Origin: Cyathus striatus
Lineage: Eukaryota; Basidiomycota; Agaricomycetes; Agaricales; Nidulariaceae
NCBI GenBank assembly: GCA_025738555.1
Contig: JAOVFP010000010.1
Coordinates: 2,728,001 to 2,792,000 of the forward strand
DNA length: 64,000 nt
Direction: 5' to 3'
Made by a program: the position numbers and the translations under genes. The notes under the pieces are model-generated. The model searched no databases and was not told the DNA's origin. It saw only the letters and a program-made list of their open reading frames with translations. Each line of letters opens with the position of its first letter. Positions within the stretch are counted from its first letter, which is position 1. Positions 35,326 to 45,165 of the stretch are shown piece by piece.

Positions 35326-36090
35326 CGCTTTTCAAGTGTGTCACATCTGTCACAATTTTCCCATGCGTTACATTCGTCACACATATTCCCGCGCCTCATG
35401 TTTTTCCCGCGCATCGCATTTGTCACGTACTTCACGCGCATCACGTTCGTCACACATATTCCCGCGCTTCATATTTGTCACGTACTTCACGCGCATCACG
35501 TTCGTCACAAATATTCCCGCGCTTCGCACTTATCACATACTGCACGCGTGTCACATCTGTCACAAATTTCCTGCGCGTCACGTTCGTCACATATATTCCC
35601 ACGCATCACATTTGTCACATTCTTCCCGCACGTCACGTTTGTCACCCATATTCCCGCGCATCACATTCATCACACGTTTCCCACGTGTCACATTTGTCAC
35701 AATTTTCACGTGCGTCACGTCTGTCACAATTCTCCCACACTACATATATATCACACTTGTCACGCTTTAGCGCGTTTGTCACGCTTTAGCGCGTTTGTCA
35801 CGCTTTAGCGCGTTTGTCACGCTTTAGCGCGTTTGTCATGCCTTTATGCGCGTCACGCGTCACGTTTGTCACGTTCTTTATAAGCGTTACACTCTTATAC
35901 ATGTCACACATCTCACATCTATTTGTCACGCATTTCACACTCGTCACACGTGTCACGTCTTTGAGGCGCGTCACGCCGTGACAATCTGCATGCATGTCAC
36001 ACTTTTCACATACATTACATGTCTTTTTTTTAAATGCATCATGTGTTCTTCATGCATGTCACATTTTTCAAGTGCATTGCAACTTTTTCA
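35326..36090 (+). repeat. satB, left arm of FB-A, CpG-rich
   Basis: Degenerate satellite of GTCACG/TGTCACA with TTCCCGCGC and TTCACGCGCATC spacers. A subregion (35755-35840) repeats TTTGTCACGCTTTAGCGCG four times. I count about 66 CpGs from 35330 to 35970, roughly six times the density of FB-1 satB. Confidence 0.92.
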
Positions 36091-37150
36091 CAAATACAAT
36101 GCTTTCTAATCCCATCAGATTTTTCTGTCTCTACTACTATTCAAGTTGTCATGAGAGTGGAATAAGTATTTAATAGTAGAGTGAATTATATATGCAGATG
36201 AAATGATATGTACTTGTAGAATTGGAGATTGTAACACAGAAAATAACAATTAGAAAGTTATAGAAGTGTGGTAGTAATAAGAAACTAGAATGAAAAATGT
36301 AGAGTGTATATGTAGTTGAAGGCTTACCCACACTGACAGAGCATGAGAAATTTGGAAATGGGATGATATGATGTTTAATAATTAGAACTAGAGATGTAAT
36401 TAAATGACAAAGTAAAAACTATAATTGTTAGTCTGAATATGAGAGATGATGAGATCATTATGATAGAAATGATATATTTTGGAAATATTTAACAACTGAA
36501 CAGAAAAGGACATATACTGAAAGAATTACATATGGATAACAAATCTGAAAGAATGGTCAGTATATGTGATTCCACATCACATTAAACTCATATGTCTCAG
36601 TCATTAAATGATCATGATTCTTGCATTAACCATTGGTTATTCTTATATCTTCAACACACATTATTAAGTCACATGTATGCTTACTCTATATGATTACATG
36701 ACACTTCTACACTGTCATGTGTTTCACATCTCTGATTTATGTTATATAGTTCTTTTAGTATTAGTATCCATTCATACATATGAAACCCCCTCCTGTACTT
36801 CTCATCACTTTCTTGCTCAGTGATCATTACTTGCTTTTCTATTCTTTCGTTTAGTGTCAACTACATCATCACCTTCTTTTCTTCTTGTTCTCTTTTCAGA
36901 AAGACTACTTTATCTTTTCTCCTTTCTTGCCTAAGAAAAACTTACTATCATTTTTCTATAGTCATGTGCAGTATTGTCATACAGGGTCTGAATCAATGAC
37001 TGACTTGTCAATGCAAGAGGCTGAATTACCCAGCTAAGTAATGAGATATGGGTTAAATGTGGCATCACTGAGTGCTCTGATTCCTTGGATATGAAATGTA
37101 CAGAACATTTTTCATTATAGACCTGTTGGAACCCCATCAACATGTCACAA
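36091..37150 (+). repeat. FB-A core, non-coding
   Basis: About 1.06 kb without recognisable coding capacity. It aligns by eye, in the same order, with FB-C 42460-43500 (AGAAACTAGAATGA, GAGTGTATATGTAGTTG, GATGATGAGATCATTA, GATTCTTGCATT, ATCTTCAACACA) and with the pieces of FB-1 and FB-D. Conservation across copies with different arms suggests the core is an inherited part of the element rather than captured host DNA. Confidence 0.85.
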
Positions 37151-38655
37151 TCATGATACACATGCAAGCACAATGTGCTTGAAATGTGTTATAAATCTCA
37201 AAGATGTGACATAAGTAACACTTATGATGTGTGTGAAAGCATGATGAAAGCCTCAAAGACATGATGACTACGATGCATGTGCAAATCACAAGAAACAGAT
37301 GTGACTTATGTGACGCGTGACACGCATACAAAGCATGACAAATGCACTGTGATGAGCATGAAAAGTGTGACAAATAGATGTGAGATGTGTGACATTCATA
37401 AAAGCGTAACGCTTATAAAGAACGTGACAAACGTGACGCGTGACGCGCATGAAAGCATGACAAACACGCTAAAGCGTGACAAACGCGATATATGCGTAGC
37501 ATGGGAGAATTGTGACAGACGTGACACGCGCGAAAATTGTCACAAATATGATGTGTGGGAAATGTATGATGCATTGATGCGCGGGAATATGCGTGACAGA
37601 TGTGACGGGCGGGAAGAATGTGACAAATGTGATGCGCGGGAATATATGTGACGAACGTGACGCGCAGCAAATGTGACAGATGTGAAGCGCGGGAATATAT
37701 GTGACAAGCGTGACACGCGGGAAGTATGTGACAAATGCGAAGCGCGGAAACATGTGTGACGAACGTGACGCGCGTGAATAACGTGACAAATGCGATACGC
37801 GGGAAAAATATGAGGCGCGTGAATATGTGTGACGAACGTGACGCGCATGAAGTACGTGACAAATGCAATGCGTGGGAGAAATATGAGGCGCGGGAATATG
37901 TGTGACGAACGTGACGCGCGTGAAGTACGTGACAAATGCGAAGCGTGGGAAATATGTGAAGCGCAGATCAACTAGTAATCTGTAATAGCAATGAGTACTT
38001 ATGAGTACCCACAATAATAAAGTAATGAGTGCTTATGAGTACTCATAATACCATTACAATAACAATAGGAAATATAAAGTAATAAGCACTTATGAGTACT
38101 CTTAATACTATTACAATAACAATAGGAAATATAAAGTAATGAGTACTTATGAGTACTCATAATACCAATACAATAATAATAGAAAGCATAAAGTAATGAG
38201 TATTTATGAGTACCCACAATACCATTACAATAACAATAGGAAATACAAAGTAATGAGTGCTTATGAGTACTCCTAATACCATTACAATAATAATAGGAAA
38301 TATGAAGTAATGAGTGCTTATGAGTACTCCTAATACCATTACAATAATAATAGCAAGCATAAAGTAATGAGTACTTATGAGTACCCATAATACCATTACA
38401 ATAATAATAGAAAGCATAAAGTAATGAGTATTTATGAGTACCCACAATACCATTACAATAACAATAGGAAATACAAAGTAATGAGTACTTATGATTACCC
38501 ACAGTACCATTACAATAATAATAGAAAACATAAAGTAATGAGTATTTATGAGTACTCATAATACTATCACAATAATAATAAGCATAAAGTAATGAATACT
38601 TATGAGTACTCATAATACTATCACAATAATAATAAGCATAAAGTAATGAGTACTT
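37151..38655 (-). repeat. FB-A right arm: inverted satB then inverted satA
   Basis: Mirror of the left arm. GTGACAAAYG/GTGACGCGCG satB runs to about 37970, then about 12 satA units (AAGTAATGAGTACTTATGAG) to 38655. Units on this side differ in detail (ACCATTACAATAACAATAGG), so the arms are inverted in order but not identical. Confidence 0.92.
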
Positions 38656-38770
38656 ATGAATAGCCTGTATATACATATAGTATATACCTCACTCATAAAA
38701 CTCAGACCTTATATGATATCCCATATCATATAACACTGCTGTTGAATGATAAATTTGGCTGACACCCCTC
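38656..38770 (-). repeat. FB-A right terminus
   Basis: TATATACATATAGTATATAC, hairpin 38707-38733, then AAATTTGGCTGACACCCCTC and the GTTGATT duplication. Confidence 0.92.
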
Positions 38771-39230
38771 GTTGATTGATTAAGCAAATGAAGTGTGAGA
38801 GAAAAATGTAAGCAATCACAACGTTGATGAGCACAAAAATAAGATGTAGGTGATTTCACATGAAATCGCCTACACATACAAACTTCGATAGCAAGCGATC
38901 ATACATAAATATAAATGAGCTCTCAGGGAAGTCTGTTGTCGACAACAGGAATCTCACTGTAACACATCTGAATGAATATCATAATTTTATGTATTGTCTT
39001 TGTATCTGGAATCTCACTGTAGCACTTCTCTGAATGAATGTCATAACTATATGTATTGTCTTTCTATCTATATGGTACATATTTCTATCTAAGTACACTA
39101 GTCTACAACATACTGAATGGCGGGCAACAATGGGTAGAGGGGGGGGGGGGCAAACGGGTGCAACAACACACGTACACAGGCAGTAGCGCGCGTCAAGGGG
39201 GAGGATGTCAAAGGGGGGTGACGATGGGAT
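38771..39230. other. Element E, sequence upstream of the accessory gene
   Basis: Non-coding part of E right of FB-A. A direct repeat of about 65 bp (TGGAATCTCACTGTARCACT with GTATTGTCTTT) occurs at 38945-39000 and 39008-39065. I see no gene. Confidence 0.6.
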
Positions 39231-39590
39231 CCATCACCATCCCCTTCCCTCCCCTTGCTGTCCCCATCCCTCACTGTCCCTCCCCATCCCTCGTTATCCC
39301 TCCCCATCCTTCGCTATCCCTCTCCATCCTTCGCTACAGCAGCGAGATGGCGACACCATTGCCACGCCCCCTCCCCTCCCCTCCCCTTCCCTTTGCTATC
39401 CTCTCCCTTCACTATCCCCTCCCTTTGCTATCCTCTCCCTTTGCTATCCTCTCCCCTCCTCTTCCCCCGATCCCCTTCCCTCCTCTCCCGTCGCTCACAC
39501 ATCCTCTCTCATCCCCTCCCCTCACTCTCCCCTCCCCTCGCTTTTCCCCTTCCCTTCCTTCGCTCTTCCTCGTCGCTTGCGAGACAAGGA
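39231..39590. repeat. Polypyrimidine tract of element E
   Basis: Strand-asymmetric CCCTCCCC/CTTTGCTATCC repeat of about 350 bp. The small E copy has the equivalent polypurine tract at about 52570-53010 in reverse orientation. Confidence 0.85.
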
Positions 39591-40560
39591 TGTAGGGGGA
39601 GAGGAGAGAACAGCACCTCGTCATTTGCCAGACGAGGTGCAGGGGGGGAGGAGACGGAACACCTCGTCACTTGCAAGACGAGGTGCAGGGGGAAGGCAGA
39701 ATGGCACCTCGTCGTTTGCCAGACGAGGTGCAGGGGGTGGGGAGGAGACGAAACACCTCGTCACTTGCAAGACAAGGTGGAGGGGGAAGGCAGAACGGCA
39801 GCACCTCGTCGTTTGCCAGACGAGGTGCAGGGGGTGGGGAGGAGACGAAACACCTCGTCACTTGCAAGACAAGGTGGAGGGGGAAGGCAGAACAGCAGCA
39901 CCTCGTCGTTTGCCAGATGAGGTGCAGGGGGTGGGGAGGAGATGAAACACCTCGTCACTTGCGAGACAAGGTGCAGGGGGAGAGGACAAACAGCATCTCG
40001 TCACTTGCGAGACAAGGTGCAGGGGGAGGAGGACGAACGAGCGGCACCTCGTCACTTGCGAGACAAGGTGCAGGGGGAGGAGGACGAGCGGCACCTCGTC
40101 ACTTGCGAGACGAGGTGCAAGGGGGGGGAAGACGAGCACCACCTTGTCACTTGCGAGACAAGGTGCAGGGGGAGGAGGACGAGCGGCACCTCGTCACTTG
40201 CGAGACAAGGTGCAAGGGGGGAGGACGAGTGGCACCTCGTCACTTGCGAGACAAGGTGCAAGGGGAGGAGGACGAGTGGCACCTCGTCACTTGCGAGACA
40301 AGGTGCAGGGGGAGGAGGATGAGTGGCACCTCGTCACTTGCGAGACAAGGTGCAGGGGGAGGAGGACGAGTGGCACCTCGTCACTTGTGAGACGAGGTGC
40401 AGGGGGAGGAGGACGAACGGCACCTCGTCATTTGCGAGACGAGGTGCAAGGGGGGGGAAGACGAGCACCACCTCGTCATTTGCGAGACGAGGTGCAGGGG
40501 GAGGAGGACGAACGGCACCTCGTCATTTGCTAGACGAGGTGCAAGGGGAGGAGAAAAGCT
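39591..40560 (+). repeat. Hairpin minisatellite, about 20 units
   Basis: Tandem units of about 45-50 bp. Each contains CACCTCGTC, an 8-base spacer (ACTTGCGA or similar), and GACRAGGTG, so every unit can form a 9-bp stem, followed by a purine spacer (CAGGGGGAGGAGGACGAG). I count about 20 units. The same array occurs in the small E copy (52070-52580). Open frames through it are repeat artefacts. Confidence 0.93.
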
Positions 40561-40890
40561 GTGCGCTCGTCATTTGCAAGGCGAGGTGGCGAGGAATGAG
40601 GGGGGGCGGCGAAGCGTGGGCATTGACGTGGCGACGTTGCCGTCGAGCGAGGTGGCGAGGGACAAGGGGAGGCGACGAAACGTGGGCGTTGTCGTCGAGC
40701 GAGGTGGCGAAGGACGGGAGACCTGAGTAGGGGTGAGGAGTGACGACGGTGGGGGTGGAGAGTGACGACGGTGGGGGTGGAGAGTGACGACAGTGAGAAG
40801 CACAGTGGTGACGCTTCACCGGCACCAGTCACCGGTCACCGACGGCCGGTGACAGCGATGACATGTGACATAGTCAGTGGTTATGTCTAA
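40561..40890. repeat. CpG-rich GCGAGGTGGCGA repeat and palindromic block of E
   Basis: Loose repeats of GAGGTGGCGAGG and GACGACGGTGGGGGTGGAG (40560-40800), then a palindrome-rich block with ACCGGTCACCG and GGCCGGTGAC (40820-40850). The counterpart in the small copy is 51690-51770. Confidence 0.75.
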
Positions 40891-40892
40891 AG

Positions 40893-40974
40893 GCCGTGTT
40901 GGCTCAGCTGGTTTAGCGTGCCATATGTTTGCTGACAAAGCAATTGGAGGCTAGGGGTTCAATTCACGCTATGG
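40893..40974 (+). other. tRNA-like sequence in element E
   Basis: An A-box-like TGGCTCAGCTGG (40900-40911) and a B-box-like GGTTCAATTC (40956-40965), 45 bp apart, resemble the internal pol III promoter of a tRNA. Arms do not all pair (the acceptor and T stems are poor), so it is not a working tRNA gene. The small E copy keeps it in reverse at 51577-51660, with both boxes intact. It could be a tRNA relic captured by the element or a pol III start. Confidence 0.5.
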
Positions 40975-41029
40975 TATGTTATTTTACTAAATACATATGA
41001 TAATTACAGATAAGATAAGAGGTCCATAT

Positions 41030-41243
41030 GGATTCCATGTAAGTCTTTGTTACGGAATTCTGCATATTCCGTATGGAATTTACCAATCCGTACAGATTCC
41101 GTAAGGAATCCGTGCAGAATAATTACAAATTTAAAGTGAAGTCCCAGCCAATTTACTAATTACAGAATTTGCACGGATTCTGTACAGAATCTTCGTAATC
41201 CGTGCAGATCCGTACGGAACACATGGCTCAGTGTAAAGAGCTT
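41030..41243. repeat. Subterminal CCGTACGGA-type palindromes, right end of E
   Basis: At least seven CCGTACGGA, CCGTATGGA or CCGTGCAGA variants, ending in GGCTCAGTGTAAAGAGCTT at the terminus (41243). Mirrors 29096-29290. Confidence 0.82.
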
Positions 41244-42200
41244 GATCATTGGGTGTTTTAAAGTGAATATTACTACTGTAGGTCTATTGTAATGTGGTAA
41301 TCATATGTGATCATTGGCTATTTTGAAGTGAATATTACTACTGTAGGTCCATTGTAATATGGTGATCATATGTGATCATTGGAATTTTGAAGTGAATATT
41401 ACTACTGTAGGTCCATTGTAATATGGTGATCATATGTGATCATTGGCATTTTGAATTGAATATTACTACTGTAGGTCCATTGTAATATGGTGATCATATG
41501 TGATCATTGGCATTTTGAATTGAATATTACTACTGTAGGTCCATTGTAATATGGTGATCATATGTGATCATTGGCATTTTGAATTGAATATTACTACTGT
41601 AGGTCCATTGTAATATGGTGATCATATGTGATCATTAGCTATTTGAAGTGAATATTACTATATTGTCATGTGGTGATCATATGTGATCATTGACATATTT
41701 TGAAATGAAAAGTATTACATATTGCTATTGTAGTTCATGTCACAATTGTCACAATCTTCCCGCATGTCACATATTTCGCGCGCTCCACATCATTCCCGCG
41801 CGTCACGATCGTCACGCTATAGCACGCGTCACAATTGTCACGCGATTACACGTGTCACGATCGTCACACCTTTACACATGTCACGATCGTCACGCCCTTA
41901 CACACGTCACAATTGTCACAGACGATTGTCACGCCTTTACACATGTCACGATTGTCACGCTTTAGCACGCGTTACGATTGTCACACCTTTACACGCATCA
42001 CAATTGTCACGCTCTAGCACGCGTCACGATCGTCACGCCTTTACATGCGTCACAATTGTCACACCTTTACATGCGTCACAATCGTCACGCTTTTACATGT
42101 GTCACGATCGTCACGCTTTAACACGTGTCACGATTGTCACACATTTATGCTTATCACATATGTGACATATTTCCAACATGTTATTATTTTTCATGCATGT
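41244..42200 (+). repeat. FB-C left arm continued: satC then satB
   Basis: satC units of about 62 bp (GGTGATCATATGTGATCATT, GAATATTACTACTGTAGGTC) to 41690, then satB (41740-42170) with GTCACGATCGTCACGC and CTTTACACGTGTC. Local period is about 26-30 bp. CpG density is intermediate between FB-A and FB-1. Confidence 0.92.
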
Positions 42201-43545
42201 CAGCTGTCACATTTTTAGCCTATAATATCATGTAGATTATTTTAACTTTTGTTTATCTTACACAGAGCATAACAATAATAGATATGTGTACTAATTATTG
42301 CCTCTTACATATGTGGGGCCAGGGGTATAGTTAAGAGGTTTGCAAGATACCTAAAACTTAATGCTAAACAAGGGAAGCCAACCACATGTGCAGTTTCTGG
42401 TACATCTGTATCACCATCCAAATTGTCACAGAAGCAGATTAAGTATCTGAAACCACAAAGCTAATTATAAAAATCACAGTAAATGAATATGCACTTTTAG
42501 AATTGAAGGTTGTAATACAGTATATGACAAATATGATGTTATGGAAGTGTAACAGGAATAAGAAACTAGATTAAATGATGTAGAGTGTATATGCAGTTGG
42601 AGTCTTAGTTCTATTTAGAGTGTATGATATATTTGGAAATGAAATGGTATGCTATGTTCTACAATGAAGACTAGAGATGTGATAAAATGACAAAATAATA
42701 ACCATAATGGTTAGTCTAGGTATGAAAGATGATGAGGTCATTACAATGGTATTGAACATTATGGAAACATGTACCAACCAGACAGAGAAGAATATAGAAC
42801 CTTGCATGCTTAACATGAATGGATAGTGTATAGATGTGATTCCACATTGCATCAAACTTACACATTACAGCATTTAGATGATTATGATTCTTGCATTGGT
42901 CATTGATAATACTAATATCTTCAACACATATTACCAAATCACATAATTGCTTACTTTATATGACTACATGATAGTTGTCTATGTTTTATTGAAATGGGGA
43001 GTTAATGAAAACTATCTTATTGTTTCTCAAACAGTTTCACTTCTACTCACTCTTTTAGTATTAGTATTCATTCTGATATCTGAAAACCACATTTTGTACT
43101 TCTTTGCACTTTCTTGCTCAGTTGCTGTTATTTACTTACTTTCTGTTCTTTAGCTTAGTGTTAATTATGACATTGCCTTCTTATTTTGTTCTCTTTACTG
43201 AAGGGCCCCTTTGTCCCTTTTCTTCTCTTCTCTAAAATAATGTAATATCATTTCTCTATAGTCATGTGGAACAATGTCTTCAACAGGATCAGACCTCGTC
43301 TGCCAAAAAAGTATGTATTAATGATTGACAGTTGACAGATTAATCAATGACTAGTCAATGTAAAAGACTGAATTACATTGCTAAGCAATGAACTGAGAAT
43401 GAGAATTAAATGTTATATCACTCAATACTCTTATTCTTAGATCATCAAAGGTATGGGAACAATTGTCATTGCACACCTGTTGGGAACCCATCAATATTTG
43501 ATCAACTCATCTATAGATTAAATGGTGTATAATATGACCACCATT
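42201..43545 (+). repeat. FB-C core, non-coding
   Basis: Aligns by eye with the FB-A core over most of its length, despite a different outer satellite. Short frames only; no motif recognised. Confidence 0.85.
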
Positions 43546-43554
43546 GACTGATTA

Positions 43555-44210
43555 TGCCAACATCATTGTTGATGAATGTGACATGTAAAAGCTTGACAAT
43601 TGTGACATGCAAGAAATATATCACATTTGTGACAGCCATAAATGCGTGACAATCATTACACATGCAAAACCGTGACAATCGTGACACATGTAAAGGCGTG
43701 ACAATCGTGATGCGTGTAAAAGCGTGACGATCGTGACACGTGCTAAAGCGTGACAATCGTGACACGTGTAAAGGCGTGACGATCGTGACACGTGCTAAAG
43801 CGTGACAATCGTGACACGTGTAAAGGCGTGACGATCGTGACACGTGCTAAAGCGTGACAATCGTGACACGTGTAAAGGCGTGACAATCGTGACGCATGTA
43901 AAGGCAAAATAGCCAATGATCACATATGATCACCATATTACAATGGACCTACAGTAGTAATATTCACTTCAAAATAGCCAATGATCACATATGATCACCA
44001 TATTACAATAGACCTACAGTAGTAATATTCACTTTAAAACACCCAATGATCACATATGATCACCACATTACAATAGATCTACAGTGGTAATATTCACTTC
44101 AAAATAGCCAATGATCACATATGATCACCATATTGCAATAGACCTACAGTAGTAATATTCACTTCAAAATAATCAATGATCACTTATGATCACCATTAGA
44201 TTTAGTATTA
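43555..44210 (-). repeat. FB-C right arm: inverted satB then inverted satC
   Basis: satB with a clear 26-bp unit (CGTGACACGTGTAAAGGCGT and variants with GCTAAAG) to about 43910, then four satC units to about 44200. Confidence 0.92.
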
Positions 44211-44318
44211 ATAGGTGGATAGGCTCTCAAAATGCATAATGATGAAGGTGATTATTATTTATGATTGCTGCAATCATAAAACACTACATTTTTATGATAA
44301 TTTTGGCTGACACTTATG
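44211..44318 (-). repeat. FB-C right terminus
   Basis: Unique tip sequence, hairpin 44258-44280 (TTTATGATTGC / GCAATCATAAA), then AATTTTGGCTGACACTTATG and the TTCCAAT duplication. Confidence 0.92.
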
Positions 44319-44598
44319 TTCCAATGTACATTTTGCTGATTTGGAGGAGCCAGATTATTATTTCCCTCCTGATCTCCATGTCTATGCCTTCCTCTTTGAA
44401 CTGGAGCAGGAAGTGGAAGAAGCCTGGCACACATTGCTTCCAGATGAGCAGGAAGATTTGGATAAGGAGGCTGGGCCGGAGCACCTGCAGCAGGCAGAGG
44501 TACCTGCCTATTTTCAGGGATGTCCAATGAATGTGACTCACGCTCAACCTGCCATGCATTTTGGCATGCCTGCTCTGCAGTGCTGATGGGAGTTGACC
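44319..44598 (-). pseudogene. Helitron-2 gene, N-terminal exon
   Basis: Upstream exon of the Helitron-2 protein, separated from the rest by FB-C. It starts at an AG acceptor near 44598 and reads AEQACQNAWQVERESHSLDI, then PENRQVPLPAAGAPA and a Pro/Ala-rich stretch, ending PPNQQNVHWN at the insertion point. The frame continues at 28743 with PPIIAEIIPR, the TTCCAAT duplication encoding the shared Trp-Asn. Earlier exons and the start codon were not found. Confidence 0.75.
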
Positions 44599-45165
44599 TT
44601 TAAATAATGATTAGTACACATCCTGCTCACTTGTCAAGAAGTGAAAAGACATACATGGATGTCACTGAATTTATTCTGTATCTTGTGAAAAAATAGGGCA
44701 GTTATTTGGTCCAGCTGGGCTATCCCAATGACACAGAGAAAAAAGCGAAATCGGTGGGAACAGCAGTAGTTGAAAATGGAGCTACTTCCAAAAAGGAAGG
44801 GGGGCAACTGAAAAATACACCACACCAATCTCCCTACACACTGCGCACAGAGAGCGGTCCCAACTCTAATATATATGAATATATGTTGAGCTGTGTGGCA
44901 ACCAGCAAACACTCGTAAAGAGAGGCCAGGTAGGTAGGACTTCACTGCACTTCACCTTGGTCTGCCAATTCTCCTGCCACTGTAATGCCTGAGATGGCTG
45001 CAGCAAAAAACATAGTCTCTACTTTAAACACAGCACAGGAAAGCCCAGGAGCCAGAGAAAGAGAGAGCCAGAGAGCCAGAGAGCCAGAGAGCCAAAGTCC
45101 TAAGTCCAGAGCCAAGAATCCAAGAGTCCAGAGGTCCAGAAAGGGGTCCAAGGGGGGTACCTGTT
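44599..45165 (-). other. Helitron-2 5' region
   Basis: No recognisable exon. A short AGAGAGCC repeat lies at 45058-45096. The minus-strand frame 44634-44945 shows no motif. Confidence 0.5.

Larger units (their letters stand above)
34457..38770 (+). mobile_element. FB-A: innermost foldback transposon, uninterrupted
   Basis: The cleanest copy of the family, 4314 bp. Ends CATAAGTGTCAGCCAAATTT (34457) and AAATTTGGCTGACACCCCTC (to 38770), flanked by a perfect 7-bp duplication GTTGATT (34450-34456, 38771-38777). Order: terminus and hairpin (34457-34565), satA (34566-35325), satB (35326-36090), unique core (36091-37150), inverted satB (37151-37970), inverted satA (37985-38655), terminus (38656-38770). 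The arms are about 1.6 kb each and inverted, so the single strand can fold on itself. Core frames are short and unlike anything I know, so it is presumably non-autonomous. CpG content is high, as expected of the youngest copy. Confidence 0.92.
29084..41243 (-). mobile_element. Element E: CxC5/CxC6 KDZ-type transposon (interrupted)
   Basis: 12,160 bp in place, about 7.8 kb without FB-A. Ends are CAGTAATTTACACTCCCCCA (29084) and, on the other strand, AAGCTCTTTACACTGAGCC (from 41243). They share the imperfect inverted tip AG...TTTACACT. Flanked by GATCATTG (29076-29083, 41244-41251), and removal restores a normal satC unit. The same two termini bound the small copy at 51359-53727, which has a different 8-bp duplication (AACATTTC); this confirms the ends. 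Contents on the minus strand: an accessory gene (34232-31917) and a transposase (31824-29399). Non-coding part: polypyrimidine tract, hairpin minisatellite, tRNA-like sequence and CCGTACGGA-rich subterminal regions. Confidence 0.88.
28744..44318 (-). mobile_element. FB-C: foldback transposon with satC arms (interrupted)
   Basis: Second foldback element, inserted in the Helitron-2 gene. The ends are GAGTGGTGTTAGCCAAAATT (28744) and AATTTTGGCTGACACTTATG (to 44318), flanked by a perfect 7-bp duplication TTCCAAT (28737-28743, 44319-44325). Its termini match FB-1 and FB-A, with the two end types swapped, so it lies in the opposite orientation. Arms: hairpin, satC, satB; core 42201-43545; inverted satB and satC. 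Element E (12.2 kb) is inserted in the left satC, leaving about 3.4 kb of FB-C itself. Confidence 0.88.

Noticed and set aside
34616..35770. Long open frames (up to 384 codons) of repeated CTHKYSLLYDSYYYCNTSM-type residues, also at 13280-13871, 37999-38676 and 48812-49645
   Set aside because: They are the 57-bp satA read through in frame; 57 is a multiple of three and several frames stay open at once. Not genes.
39205..40730. Arg/Gly-rich open frames of 130-246 codons
   Set aside because: Translations of the hairpin minisatellite and polypyrimidine tract, open in several frames on both strands.
41244..41690. CRISPR-like spacing of identical repeats with variable parts
   Set aside because: Fungal minisatellite: whole units are repeated with no unique spacers, and there are no cas genes.
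41737..42165. Ser/His/Arg-rich frame over satB, and similar frames at 35338-35808, 37413-38014 and 21678-22309
   Set aside because: GTCAC satellite read as protein; no domain, and equivalent frames exist in other phases.
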